64,000 nt of DNA, taken from contig CAVQZC010000010.1 in NCBI GenBank assembly GCA_963718315.1, positions 186,001 through 250,000 of the forward strand, in the 5' to 3' direction. Position 1 is the first letter of the stretch, and every line of letters starts with the position of its first letter. A program made the translations under genes and the position numbers. The stretch comes from CAVQZC01 sp963718315. GTDB lineage: Bacteria > Actinomycetota > Thermoleophilia > Gaiellales > JAICJC01. Below the pieces are notes generated by a model. That model saw only the letters and a list, made by a program, of their open reading frames with translations. It was not told the origin of the DNA and searched no databases. Shown piece by piece: positions 54,774 to 63,083 of the stretch.

Positions 54774-55649
54774 GTGACCCAGGGGACACGGATCGTTGCA
54801 TGCCTGCTGGCAGCCCTCGTGCTGCTACCCGCCACCGCGTCTGCGGCCAGCTACCGCGTGCACCCAGGCGACACACTGACCGGGATTGCCCGGCACTACC
54901 ACACCAATCTGTTCCGGCTCGCGCACCTGAACCACCGTAGCCCCTACGGCGTGCTGGTCATCGGCACGGTGCTGCGCATCCCCAACCACCGGGGGGCGCA
55001 TCACGCCGCCCACCACCGCCGCCACCACGCGAAGCGCCGCCGTCACGCCCATCGCCACACCACGCGGATCGCCGGCCGCTACACCGTTCGCTACGGCGAC
55101 ACCCTGTCGGGGATCGCCGCCCGGTACTCGACCAGCATCTCCGCGCTGGCCGCCGCCAACGACCTGAACCCCGCCGGCATCCTGCTGACGGGCACCCACC
55201 TGCAGATCCCCGGCCGGCACCGCCGGCCCCCCGGCCGCGCGCCGGGCCTGGGGCCGGGCACGGCATGGGAGGTGCAGAAGCTGATCGACTTCTGGTCAGT
55301 GCGCGACGGCATCTCACGCCACCTCTGCCGCGCCGTGGCCTGGATGGAGTCCGGCTACCACCCGGGGGCCGTCTCCTCGGTCGGTGCCTGGGGCGTGATG
55401 CAGGTCATGCCGGCCACCTGGAGCTGGGTCGAGTGGCGGCTGATCGGCCACCGGGTGCCGAAGACCACCTCGGGCAATATCCGGATCGGGATCGCCTACC
55501 TCCGCCAGCTCCTGCGCGACTTCCACGGCGACGTCAGGCTTGCCCTCGCCTCCTACTACCAGGGCGAAGGCGCCGTGCGGCAGCTCGGCATCCTGCCCGT
55601 CAGCCGCGTCTACGTGGCCGACATCCTGGCGCTCAGCCGGCGGATGTAA
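54774..55649 (+). CDS. LysM-domain lytic transglycosylase
   Basis: From GTG 54774 the 291-residue protein has a signal peptide (1-25), LysM 1 (YRVHPGDTLTGIARHYHTN), a His/Arg-rich linker (about 72-98), LysM 2 (YTVRYGDTLSGIAARYSTS) and a C-terminal SLT domain with catalytic Glu in AVAWMESGYHPGAVS, then GAWGVMQVMPATW. It binds and cleaves peptidoglycan outside the cell. The very His-rich linker (GAHHAAHHRRHHAKRRRHAH) is unusual and could bind metal. Confidence 0.9.
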   Translation: MTQGTRIVACLLAALVLLPATASAASYRVHPGDTLTGIARHYHTNLFRLAHLNHRSPYGVLVIGTVLRIPNHRGAHHAAHHRRHHAKRRRHAHRHTTRIAGRYTVRYGDTLSGIAARYSTSISALAAANDLNPAGILLTGTHLQIPGRHRRPPGRAPGLGPGTAWEVQKLIDFWSVRDGISRHLCRAVAWMESGYHPGAVSSVGAWGVMQVMPATWSWVEWRLIGHRVPKTTSGNIRIGIAYLRQLLRDFHGDVRLALASYYQGEGAVRQLGILPVSRVYVADILALSRRM

Positions 55650-55746
55650 CGCCCCGCGTCACACTTCCGTGGCGGGTTCCGGGTGGGGTCAGACCCCCGA
55701 AAGTCCGCGTTGCGAAGGCGTGACAGCGGCGTGACGGCCAGATGGT
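55650..55746. repeat. Intergenic repeat, copy 2, and flank
   Basis: Positions 55663-55699 match 12384-12420 in 31 of 37 positions, with the identical core GGGTGGGGTCAGACC at 55681-55695. Here the palindrome GGGGTC-A-GACCCC is perfect. The rest of this stretch (tgacagcggcgtgacgg region) leads directly into the multi-hairpin element. Confidence 0.6.
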
Positions 55747-55998
55747 TGATTCCACGGCGGTGTGAGGGCTGGGCGACTGACAATCGCTGCCTGAGCAGCC
55801 CACTGGGAGTGTTCGTGCTGGTGGCACGGGCGCAAGGCGTCAAGCATTGCTTGACGCCGGTCTGGAGGGGTCTGCTATTCAGCAGACCCCGGAAGGTGGA
55901 CGAACTCAGGCGGTGATTGGCAGCCGAAGCGAGGCGTCTGACAGCGGCGAAGCCGCTCTCAGACTGCGAGCGGCCAGCACCGCGCAGCCGTGGAATCA
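55747..55998. ncRNA. 252-nt multi-hairpin element closed by a 12-bp stem
   Basis: TGATTCCACGGC (55747-55758) pairs perfectly with GCCGTGGAATCA (55987-55998). Inside are GGGCTG/CAGCCC (55766/55796), CGTGC/GCACG (55814/55824), a perfect 10-bp hairpin GGCGTCAAGC/GCTTGACGCC (55836-55858, 3-nt loop), a perfect 10-bp hairpin GGGGTCTGCT/AGCAGACCCC (55867-55890, 4-nt loop), and TCTGA-c-AGCGGC/GCCGCT-c-TCAGA (55937-55963). No ORF explains it. It could be a structured RNA or a non-autonomous mobile repeat. Strand unknown; it ends 6 nt before the arsR stop. Confidence 0.5.
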
Positions 55999-56003
55999 CG
56001 CAT

Positions 56004-56336
56004 CTAGCGCGGGAGGGCGCCGGCGCGGGCGTCCCAGTAGTCGCGCAGGCAGTCGCAGACTCGCTCGCAGAGGCCGTAGACGCTGGTGTCGGCCACCGCG
56101 TAGTAGCTGTGCACCCCGTCGCGGCGGCGGCGGAGGATGCCCGCGTCGGTCATCAGCGTGAGGTGCTTGGAGACGTTCGCCTGCGTGCAGTCGAGCGCCT
56201 CGGCGAGATTTCCGACCGTGCGCTCACCGTCGCAGAGCAGGTACAGCAGCCGCAGCCGCGTCGGCTCGCCGAGCAGCCGGAAGCGGTCGGCGATTGACTG
56301 GGCGGTCTCCGGGGAAAGGGGCGCGGGAATCGACAT
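56004..56336 (-). CDS. ArsR-family transcriptional regulator
   Basis: About 110 residues from ATG 56336, with a winged helix (RFRLLGEPTRLRLLYLLCDG...NLAEALDCTQANVSKHLTLM). The ELCVCDL metal site of ArsR/SmtB is absent, but cysteines occur in YLLCDG, ALDCTQ and the C-terminal LCERVCDCLRDYW, which could sense redox state or thiophilic metals. It is divergent from thioredoxin (70 nt), so a thiol-linked signal is plausible. Confidence 0.85.
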   Translation of the reverse strand: MSIPAPLSPETAQSIADRFRLLGEPTRLRLLYLLCDGERTVGNLAEALDCTQANVSKHLTLMTDAGILRRRRDGVHSYYAVADTSVYGLCERVCDCLRDYWDARAGALPR

Positions 56337-56337
56337 T

Positions 56338-56388
56338 TGCACCAAGTGTACCCCATGTGCAACTATATAACTACTGAGTTACGTAGTT
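56338..56388. promoter_or_regulatory. Divergent arsR/trx regulatory region with inverted repeats
   Basis: Two inverted repeats lie between the genes: TTGCAC (56338-56343)/GTGCAA (56357-56362), and AACTAC (56369-56374)/GTAGTT (56383-56388). The second is AT-rich and of the size ArsR dimers bind. TATATAA at 56363-56370 could serve as a -10 in either direction. Confidence 0.45.
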
Positions 56389-56406
56389 TCAGACCCAAGG
56401 AGCACG

Positions 56407-56736
56407 ATGACCGCCATCGAGATCACCCACGAGAACTTCGCGACCGAGGTTACGGAGTCGGATGTTCCCGTTCTGCTCGACATGTGGGCTGCCTGGTGCG
56501 GTCCCTGTCGCGCCCTGTCCCCCATCGTCGACGAGCTGGCCAGCGAGTACGCCGGCCGGCTGAAGGTCGGCAAGATCGACGTCGACGCCGAGCCCGAGCT
56601 GGCAAGCGCCTTCAACGTGCTGAGCATTCCCACGCTCGTTCTGGTCAAGAACGGCGAAGTGGTCGCCAGCGCCATCGGCGCGCGGCCCAAGGCCCGCCTG
56701 GCCGAGGACCTGCAGCTCGCCGAGCACGCCGCCTAA
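56407..56736 (+). CDS. trxA: Thioredoxin
   Basis: A 109-residue thioredoxin with the WCGPC active site (C31, C34), the cis-proline in FNVLSIPTLVLVKNGE, and KIDVDAEPELA. It reduces protein disulfides in the cytoplasm. An AAGGAG site precedes ATG 56407. Confidence 0.95.
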   Translation: MTAIEITHENFATEVTESDVPVLLDMWAAWCGPCRALSPIVDELASEYAGRLKVGKIDVDAEPELASAFNVLSIPTLVLVKNGEVVASAIGARPKARLAEDLQLAEHAA

Positions 56737-56755
56737 GCAGCTCTGACGGATCAAC

Positions 56756-56779
56756 GCGGGCCCCGGCGCCGGGGCCCGC
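56756..56779. terminator. GC-rich perfect hairpin after thioredoxin
   Basis: Arms GCGGGCCCCGGC and GCCGGGGCCCGC form a perfect 24-nt palindrome 20 nt after the thioredoxin stop and 28 nt before the next GTG. No T-run follows, as is common for actinobacterial terminators. Confidence 0.6.
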
Positions 56780-56806
56780 AGCGAGGACGGTCGGTACCAT
56801 GACGCG

Positions 56807-58894
56807 GTGCTGACCGTCCTCGAAGGCAACAACTTCCTGGTGGCCGACGACCTCGGCGAGGTCGGCGACGCCTCGGAAGGCCTGTACCTGAACGACACGC
56901 GCTACCTCTCGCGCTGGCGGTTGACGGTCAACGGCGAGCGGCCCCAGCTGCTCACCTCGAACACGATCGACTACTACTCGGCGGCCGTCTTCATGCAGAA
57001 CGTCGAGGCGGCAGACCTGCCCGCCGGGGCGATCTCGCTGACCCGCGACATGTTCGTCGGCGCGGGCAGCATGCAGACCCGCCTGCACATCGAGAACCAC
57101 ACGCTGGAGCGCGTCGACCTCGCCCTGCGCCTGGAGTTCGACTTCGACTTCCTCGACGTGTTCGAGGTCAAGGCCCGCGAGTACCGCACCGAGGACCTGG
57201 TGTTCACGCTCCGCGCGCCGCCCTCGGTCGAGATCGAGCGCAGCCACGACACCCGCGAGAACTCGTGGTCGTTCGCCCACCGCGAGGACGGCTTCCAGGC
57301 GGCGGCGCTGGTCTGGTTCTCGCAGCGCGGCGAGGCGGGCGACACCAGCATCGCCCATACCCTTCAGATCGCTCCCGGCAGCTCCTGGGAGCAGCGCTCG
57401 AACGTCGTGCTGCTCTACGGCGAGGAGCAGCGGCGGCCCAGCTACACCAGCTTCTTCTTCGGGCAGGGCCGGGCCCGGGTCGAGCAGTCGCTGGGGTCAT
57501 GGCGCCAGCAGACCCCGCAGCTGCACACGGACTGGGAAGACCTTGCCCACGCATACGAGACCTCGGTCGGGGACCTGGCCGCGCTGCGGATGCGGCCCCG
57601 CGGTGACGGTGGCGGCCTTCGCGACCTGCCGGCGGCCGGCTTGCCCTGGTTCATGACCGTGTTCGGCCGCGACACGCTGATCACCTCCTACCAGACGCTG
57701 CTGCTGGGGCCGACCCTGGCGGGAGGCACGCTGGACGCACTGGCCGACCTCCAGGCCCACGAGCGCGACGACGAGGCAGACGCCGAGCCGGGCAAGATCG
57801 TCCACGAGGTGCGGATGGGCCGGGTCGCGGCGGCCGGGCGCTCCTTCCCCTACTACGGCAGCGTCGACTCCACCCTGCTTTTCCTGATCCTGCTCTCCGA
57901 GGCCTATCGGTGGACCGGGGACAAGGAGACGGTGCTGCGGCTGCGCGAGCCGGCGATGCAGGCGATCAACTGGATGCGCACCCAGGCCGACCTCCGCCAC
58001 GACGGGTACGTCAGCTACCACCGGCGCTCGGCAAGGGGGCTCGAGTCACAGTCCTGGAAGGACTCGTGGGACTCGATGCGCTACCGCGACGGCACCATCG
58101 CGCAGACCCCGATCTCGACGGCGGAAGCGCAGGGCTACGCGTTCGACGCCCGCATCCGGATGGCCCAGCTGGCCCGCTCCGTGTGGCGCGACGCTGCGCT
58201 GGCGGCCGAGCTCGAGGTCGAGGCGGCGCTGCTCCGCGAGCGGTTCAACCGCGACTACTGGACGGTGCGCGAGGACGTTGGCGGCACGTTCGTGCTCGGC
58301 CTCGACGACGAGGGCCGCCAGATCGACTCGCTGTGCTCCAACATCGGCCACCTGCTGTGGAGCGGGATCGTCGAGCCCGAGCGCGCCGCGCAGGTCGCCG
58401 AGACCCTGGTCGCGCCGGAGCTCTACTCGGGCTGGGGCGTGCGGACGATGTCCAGCGCCGACCGCGGCTTCAACCCGATCGGGTACCACACCGGCACCGT
58501 CTGGCCGCACGACAACAGCCTGGTCGTCGCGGGGCTCGCCCGGTACGGCTACCGCCAGTACGCGAACCGGATCGCACAGTCGATGATCGAAGCGTCGAGC
58601 CAGTTCGATCACCGCCTGCCGGAGGTATTCGCCGGCTACCCGCGCGAGCGGACGCCGTTTCCGGTCTCGTACCCGACCGCCTGCTCGCCACAGGCGTGGG
58701 CGGCAGGTACGCCGATCCTGTTCCTGACCGTGATGCTGGGGCTGCGGCCCGACGCCGAGACCGGCACGCTGAAGGCCGACCCGATGCTGCCGGACATCTG
58801 CAGCCACCTCGAGCTACGCGGCGTGGAAGCGCTCGGCAGGCGATTCACGGTCCGGTTCCGGGGCGGCAACGCGGACGTGACCGAAGACAGCTGA
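56807..58894 (+). CDS. Glycogen-debranching-type amylo-alpha-1,6-glucosidase
   Basis: A 695-residue protein from GTG 56807. The N-terminal beta-sandwich (LEGNNFLVADDLGEV, GLYLNDTRYLSRWRLTVNG) is the GDE N-bis domain; the rest is an (alpha/alpha)6 barrel with GLPWFMTVFGRDTLITSYQT, SWKDSWDSMRYRDG and GYHTGTVWPHDNSLVVAGL, conserved in bacterial debranching-type enzymes. It probably trims alpha-1,6 branches of glycogen or related glucans. It stands alone; no other glycogen gene is near. Confidence 0.9.
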   Translation: MLTVLEGNNFLVADDLGEVGDASEGLYLNDTRYLSRWRLTVNGERPQLLTSNTIDYYSAAVFMQNVEAADLPAGAISLTRDMFVGAGSMQTRLHIENHTLERVDLALRLEFDFDFLDVFEVKAREYRTEDLVFTLRAPPSVEIERSHDTRENSWSFAHREDGFQAAALVWFSQRGEAGDTSIAHTLQIAPGSSWEQRSNVVLLYGEEQRRPSYTSFFFGQGRARVEQSLGSWRQQTPQLHTDWEDLAHAYETSVGDLAALRMRPRGDGGGLRDLPAAGLPWFMTVFGRDTLITSYQTLLLGPTLAGGTLDALADLQAHERDDEADAEPGKIVHEVRMGRVAAAGRSFPYYGSVDSTLLFLILLSEAYRWTGDKETVLRLREPAMQAINWMRTQADLRHDGYVSYHRRSARGLESQSWKDSWDSMRYRDGTIAQTPISTAEAQGYAFDARIRMAQLARSVWRDAALAAELEVEAALLRERFNRDYWTVREDVGGTFVLGLDDEGRQIDSLCSNIGHLLWSGIVEPERAAQVAETLVAPELYSGWGVRTMSSADRGFNPIGYHTGTVWPHDNSLVVAGLARYGYRQYANRIAQSMIEASSQFDHRLPEVFAGYPRERTPFPVSYPTACSPQAWAAGTPILFLTVMLGLRPDAETGTLKADPMLPDICSHLELRGVEALGRRFTVRFRGGNADVTEDS

Positions 58895-58997
58895 GCGCCG
58901 GCTAGCCCCGGGAGGCTCCTGATACCCGAATCCGGGTAGACAGGTTCACCGCTGCCGTGGTGTCCGGCGCCGCCGAAGCGGCCGATTCCATGAACCA

Positions 58998-59032
58998 GCG
59001 GGCCGGCCCACCTCCGCCGGGGACCGGCCCGC
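58998..59032. terminator. Bidirectional terminator hairpin
   Basis: Arms GCGGGCCGG (58998-59006) and CCGGCCCGC (59024-59032) form a 9-bp stem between the convergent debranching-enzyme and threonine synthase genes, 10 nt past the latter's stop. Confidence 0.6.
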
Positions 59033-59041
59033 CTAACGCTC

Positions 59042-60277
59042 TTAGGCGGTGACGCGGGCGTCGATGTACGCCTCGACCTGCTCGGGGTCGGCCTCGATGG
59101 AGACCGTCTCCACCGAGGGCTCGATCGCGTCGATCGTCTTCAAGCCGTCGCCGGTGATGTAGGCGACCACCGTCTCTTCGGGTGAGATCTCACCGCGCTC
59201 GGCGATCTTGCGGAGGATCGCCGTGGTGACACCGCCGGCGGTCTCGGTGAAGATGCCTGTCGTCCGTGCGAGCAACCGGATGCCCTCGACGATCTCGTCG
59301 TCGTCGGCGGCCTCGATGCTGCCCCCCGTGTCGCGGGCGACGCCGACCGCGAACACGCCGTCGGCCGGGTTGCCGATTGCCAGTGACTTCGCGATCCCGG
59401 TCGGCCTGACAGGGAAGACATCGTTGCCGCCCGAGGCAAAAGCGGTTGCCACCGGCGCGCACCCGGCGCCCTGCGCCCCGTGCATCACCGGCTCCTCCGG
59501 TCCCTCGCCGGCCAGGCCGGTGGCTCGCGCCTCCCGGAACCCGCGCAGGATCTTGGTGTACAGCGAGCCCGAGGCGATCGGCGCCACGACCCGGTCGGGC
59601 ACCCGCCAGCCGAGCTGCTCCACCGTCTCGTGGGCGACCGTCTTGGAGCCCTCGGCGTAGTAGGGCCGCAGGTTGACGTTGACGAACGCCCACGGGCGGT
59701 CGTAGGCCAGCTCCGAGCAGAGCCGGTTGACGTCGTCGTAGGTGCCGTTGACCTCGAAGACCGTTGCGCCGTAGGCCGCGGCGGCCAGGATCTTCTCCCG
59801 CTCCAGGTCGTCGGGGACGAAGATGTACGTCGGCAGGCCGAGCGCTGCTCCGGCGGCCGCGGTCGCCCCGGCCAGGTTGCCGGTGGAGGCGCAGCCCAGC
59901 GCCTGGTAGCCCAGCTCGACAGCCTTGGCAACGGCGATCGCGACCACCCGGTCCTTGAACGAGTGGGTCGGGTTTGAGGTCTCGGTCTTGATGTACAGCT
60001 TGCAGCGCAGCCCCAGCTCCTCGGCCAGCCGGTCGGCGGCGATCAGCGGCGAGTTCCCAACCGGGAGGCCGCGGGCCGGCGGCGCGACGGGCAGGAAGGC
60101 GGCGTACCGCCACAGGGTCGACGGGCCGGCGACGATCTGCTCGCGGGTGACGCTGCGCGCGATCGCCTCGTCGTCGTAGGCGGCCTCGAGCGGTCCGAAG
60201 CACTGGTCACAGGCGAAGCGGGCGTCGAGTGGGTAGTCGGCGCCGCAGCCCTTGCAGACGAGTCTGGTGGCAAACAT
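59042..60277 (-). CDS. thrC: Threonine synthase
   Basis: A PLP enzyme that converts O-phosphohomoserine to threonine. The 411-residue protein has an N-terminal zinc ribbon (C8, C11, C23, C26), the PLP Lys in NPTHSFKDRV (K108), CASTGNLAGATAAAGA and ITGDGLKTIDAIE. A SAM-I riboswitch lies directly upstream on the same strand. Zinc-ribbon threonine synthases of this length are usual in many archaea and some bacteria. Confidence 0.9.
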   Translation of the reverse strand: MFATRLVCKGCGADYPLDARFACDQCFGPLEAAYDDEAIARSVTREQIVAGPSTLWRYAAFLPVAPPARGLPVGNSPLIAADRLAEELGLRCKLYIKTETSNPTHSFKDRVVAIAVAKAVELGYQALGCASTGNLAGATAAAGAALGLPTYIFVPDDLEREKILAAAAYGATVFEVNGTYDDVNRLCSELAYDRPWAFVNVNLRPYYAEGSKTVAHETVEQLGWRVPDRVVAPIASGSLYTKILRGFREARATGLAGEGPEEPVMHGAQGAGCAPVATAFASGGNDVFPVRPTGIAKSLAIGNPADGVFAVGVARDTGGSIEAADDDEIVEGIRLLARTTGIFTETAGGVTTAILRKIAERGEISPEETVVAYITGDGLKTIDAIEPSVETVSIEADPEQVEAYIDARVTA

Positions 60278-60313
60278 CCGGTGATCCCTCGGGTCGGGCC
60301 GTTGCCGGCCGGT

Positions 60314-60420
60314 TCACATCTTCCGGAGCGGTGCTCCGCCGGAGTTGGCACCGCTCCCGCGAGGGCGGGATGGTTGCCGAGGCTTCACAGGGCCGGTTCC
60401 CTCCGCCTCTCTGGATGCGA
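60314..60420 (-). promoter_or_regulatory. SAM-I (S-box) riboswitch upstream of thrC
   Basis: Read on the minus strand: GCATCCAGAG, GGCGGAGGGAACCGGCCCTG, TGAAGCCTCGGCAACC and later GGTGCCAACTCC, ending GGAAGATGTGA. These are the conserved SAM-I core blocks in the right order, with a P1 stem closing TCGCATC with GATGTGA. The thrC ATG is 37 nt downstream, past a GGCCG-GCAA-CGGCC hairpin that may be part of the switching region. SAM binding would lower thrC expression. Confidence 0.92.
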
Positions 60421-60527
60421 CGTGTCGAGGATCACCCCCGACCGGTGACGCAGTTGCTTCCTTGTTCGAAGACTAGTCGGGCCGGGTTCCAGGCGTCAAC
60501 GCACAACCGAGTGAGGCACGCGGCGAG

Positions 60528-62186
60528 CTACGCGGCGACCTCTTCGCGGGTGCGCTCCTGGGTGACCGCGATGCCGATCAGCGACGCCAGCCGGGTGTCG
60601 GCCTGGGCGTCGGCCCACGACGAGAACGTCTCGCCCGGAGCGCGCTCGCCCTTCCAGGCGCGGACGATGCGCTCGACGGCATAGCGGGCGTCGTCGGCAG
60701 GGATCGCCTTCGACGCGACCCGGCGGCCGAACCCCGCCTCCGCGCCAAGCCGCCCGCCGATGTGCAGGATGAAGCCCTGCACCCGCTGGCCGTCAGCTCT
60801 TTTGGCGATCCCGCCCTGCAGGCCGATGTCGGCGATCTGGTACTGGGCGCAGGCGTTGGGGCACCCGTTCAGGTTGATCCGGATCGAGCCGTCGAGGTCG
60901 CCGATCCGGCGCTCCAGGTGCTCGATCAGCTCGGCGGCGCGCTGCTTGGTCTCGACGATCGCCAGCTTGCAGAACTCCATGCCCGTGCACGAGATGACGC
61001 CGCGCCGGAACGCCGACGCCTCGGTTGGCAACCCGAGGTCGGCCAGCTCGGCGGCCACCGCGTCGACGTGCTCGTCGGGGACGTCCACGACGATGATGTT
61101 CTGGCGGTTGGTGCAGCGGAGCTGCCCGGAGCCGTAGCGGGTGGCGATGTCGGCGACGCCGATCATCTGGTCGGCGTGGAACCGGCCGCGCAGCGTGGTG
61201 CCGCCGACGTAGTAGAGGCCGTGCTGCACCTGGGGGTGGATGCCGAGGTGGTCGCGGTGCGGGTCGAGCGGCTCGTTGGGCTCGACCGAGGTCGGCAGCT
61301 CGCGGCCCAGATGCTTGCAGAGCTCGGCGCGGAAGCGCTCGACGCCCCACTCGTCGACCAGGAACTTGATCCGCGCCCGGGTGCGCTTGTTGCGGCGGCC
61401 CTCGTCGCGGAAGATCTCGGTGATCCCGCGGCAGACCTCGACCGCCTCCTCGGGCAACACGAACACGTCCAGCCGCCGGCCCAGCCGGGCGGAAGCGCCC
61501 AGCCCGCCGCCGACCCAGACGTCGTAGCCGATCACCCCGTCCTTGTCGACGGCGACCAGCCCGATGTCGTTGATCTCGTGCTGGGCGCAGCCGTGCGCGC
61601 ACGCCGACACCGAGACCTTGAACTTGCGGGGCAGGTTCGAGTACTCGCGCTTGCCGACGAACTCCTGCTCGAGGGCATCGATCAGCGGGCGCGAATCGAT
61701 CAGCTCGTGCCCGTCGACCCCCGTCAGCGGGCAGCCGACGATGTTCCGCCAGACGTCACCGCACGCCTGCGTGAACGACAGCCCGACCGCGTTCAGCTCG
61801 TCGAGCACGACCGGGATGTCCTCGATCGCCAGGTTGTGCAGCTGGATGTTCTGGCGGGTGGTGATGTCGCCCATCCCGCGCCCGTACCGCTCCGCCAGCT
61901 CGCCGATCGTCCGCATCTGGTCAGCGGTGACGATCCCGTTGGGGAACTTCACCCGCAGCATGAACAGCCCGTCGGTCTCCTCGGACGGCCCCGGCTCGCC
62001 CGCCGTCGCGTTCGCCTCCGCCCGCTGGGTGTAGATGCCGTACCAGCGGAACAGCGCCAGGTCGTCGGGCTCGATGGCGGCGAAGCCCAGCTCGGCGTAC
62101 CGGTAGATGTCGGCGAGCACATCGAGGCCGTTCTTGCGCGACTTGATGTGCTCGATCTCGGGAAGCTTGGCGGCGGTGTCGGTCAT
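60528..62186 (-). CDS. Ferredoxin-dependent nitrite/sulfite reductase
   Basis: About 552 residues with two tandem ferrodoxin-like/siroheme half-repeats. Siroheme and [4Fe-4S] ligands are in ISCTGMEFCKLAI and LNGCPNACAQYQIADIGLQG (about residues 397-445); an upstream half has TRQNIQLHNL and SACAHGCAQHEINDIGL. ATG 62186 has an AAGGAG site 7 nt upstream and is preferred over GTG 62192. It reduces sulfite to sulfide or nitrite to ammonia; sulfite is favoured if the adjacent riboswitch reflects a sulfur-amino-acid context. Confidence 0.9.
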   Translation of the reverse strand: MTDTAAKLPEIEHIKSRKNGLDVLADIYRYAELGFAAIEPDDLALFRWYGIYTQRAEANATAGEPGPSEETDGLFMLRVKFPNGIVTADQMRTIGELAERYGRGMGDITTRQNIQLHNLAIEDIPVVLDELNAVGLSFTQACGDVWRNIVGCPLTGVDGHELIDSRPLIDALEQEFVGKREYSNLPRKFKVSVSACAHGCAQHEINDIGLVAVDKDGVIGYDVWVGGGLGASARLGRRLDVFVLPEEAVEVCRGITEIFRDEGRRNKRTRARIKFLVDEWGVERFRAELCKHLGRELPTSVEPNEPLDPHRDHLGIHPQVQHGLYYVGGTTLRGRFHADQMIGVADIATRYGSGQLRCTNRQNIIVVDVPDEHVDAVAAELADLGLPTEASAFRRGVISCTGMEFCKLAIVETKQRAAELIEHLERRIGDLDGSIRINLNGCPNACAQYQIADIGLQGGIAKRADGQRVQGFILHIGGRLGAEAGFGRRVASKAIPADDARYAVERIVRAWKGERAPGETFSSWADAQADTRLASLIGIAVTQERTREEVAA

Positions 62187-62235
62187 CGGCACACTCCTTG
62201 CTGAGCGGTCTGGCGGCTGGGGCTCACCGTAGCAA

Positions 62236-62249
62236 GTTTGGATCCAAAC
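62236..62249. promoter_or_regulatory. Palindromic operator between nitrite/sulfite reductase and gntR
   Basis: GTTTGGATCCAAAC is a perfect 14-nt palindrome, 50 nt before the reductase ATG and 74 nt before the GntR start. GntR/FCD regulators bind short palindromes of this kind, so the adjacent regulator probably controls both genes. Confidence 0.65.
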
Positions 62250-62322
62250 CTCAAATGTTGGGATACATTCTTCACCTGTTCACGGGAGAATCCCGCCGCT
62301 CCTGCGCTGATACCATCGCCCC

Positions 62323-63039
62323 ATGACCGACCGTCGCGCGACCACCAGCCTGAGCCGAGCCGATGACCTCGCCCACGAGCTCCAGGTCGAGATCATCACC
62401 GGCCGGATCCCGCTGGGCACGCGCCTGCGCCAGGAGGACCTGGCGGCGCGCTTCGGCGTCAGCCGGACGCCGATCAGGGAGGCCCTGCGCCAGCTTCAGG
62501 CGATCGGGCTGGTCGAGCAGCTCGGGCACCGGGGAGCGCTCGTGCGCTCGTTCTCGGCCGACGAGTGCCGCAACATCTTCCTCGTCCGCGCCGAGCTCGA
62601 GGGCCTGGCCGCCGAGCGCGCGGCGGGCCGGCTGACCACCTACGACACCTCCGACCTGGCGGCCGCCCAGGCGCTGCTGCTGGCCGGCAGCCAGGCCCAC
62701 GAGCAGCTCGACCCCAGCGCCGAGACGGAGCGGCGGATCGCCCTCGAGCAGTGCTCGCAGGCCAACGAGCTGTTCCACAACGTGATCCTGGCCGCGGCCA
62801 ACTGCAACCCGCTCCGCGACACGGTGCAGTCACTCGCCAACCAGGTGCCGCGCTCGGTGGCGTGGCACACGTTCGCCGACGACCCGGGCATCATCCCGCG
62901 CAGCGCCGAGGACCACGACCGCATCATCGAGTCGCTCCAGAAGCCCGACCCCAAGCGCGCACGCCGGCTGCTGCGGGCCCATGTGCTGGACACCGGCGAG
63001 ACGCTCGCCCGCTGGCTCGAGCGGCACACGCGGGGGTAG
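62323..63039 (+). CDS. GntR-family regulator, FCD subfamily
   Basis: A 238-residue regulator with winged helix ADDLAHELQVEIITGRIPLG, LRQEDLAARFGVSRTPIREALRQL (about 12-60) and an all-helical FCD ligand domain (VRAELEGLAAERAAGRL; NELFHNVILAAANC; EDHDRIIESLQ) with the metal-site histidines. The ligand is unknown. Divergent from the reductase across a perfect palindrome. Confidence 0.9.
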   Translation: MTDRRATTSLSRADDLAHELQVEIITGRIPLGTRLRQEDLAARFGVSRTPIREALRQLQAIGLVEQLGHRGALVRSFSADECRNIFLVRAELEGLAAERAAGRLTTYDTSDLAAAQALLLAGSQAHEQLDPSAETERRIALEQCSQANELFHNVILAAANCNPLRDTVQSLANQVPRSVAWHTFADDPGIIPRSAEDHDRIIESLQKPDPKRARRLLRAHVLDTGETLARWLERHTRG

Positions 63040-63083
63040 TGCTCCAAGCTGTCCGGGTGGCTGCCCCGACCAGCTCAGCACCC

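Noticed and set aside
55610..55999. 129-codon minus-strand and 77-codon plus-strand frames over the multi-hairpin element
   Set aside because: They overlap each other and the perfect long-range stem and hairpins; neither has a ribosome site or family resemblance.
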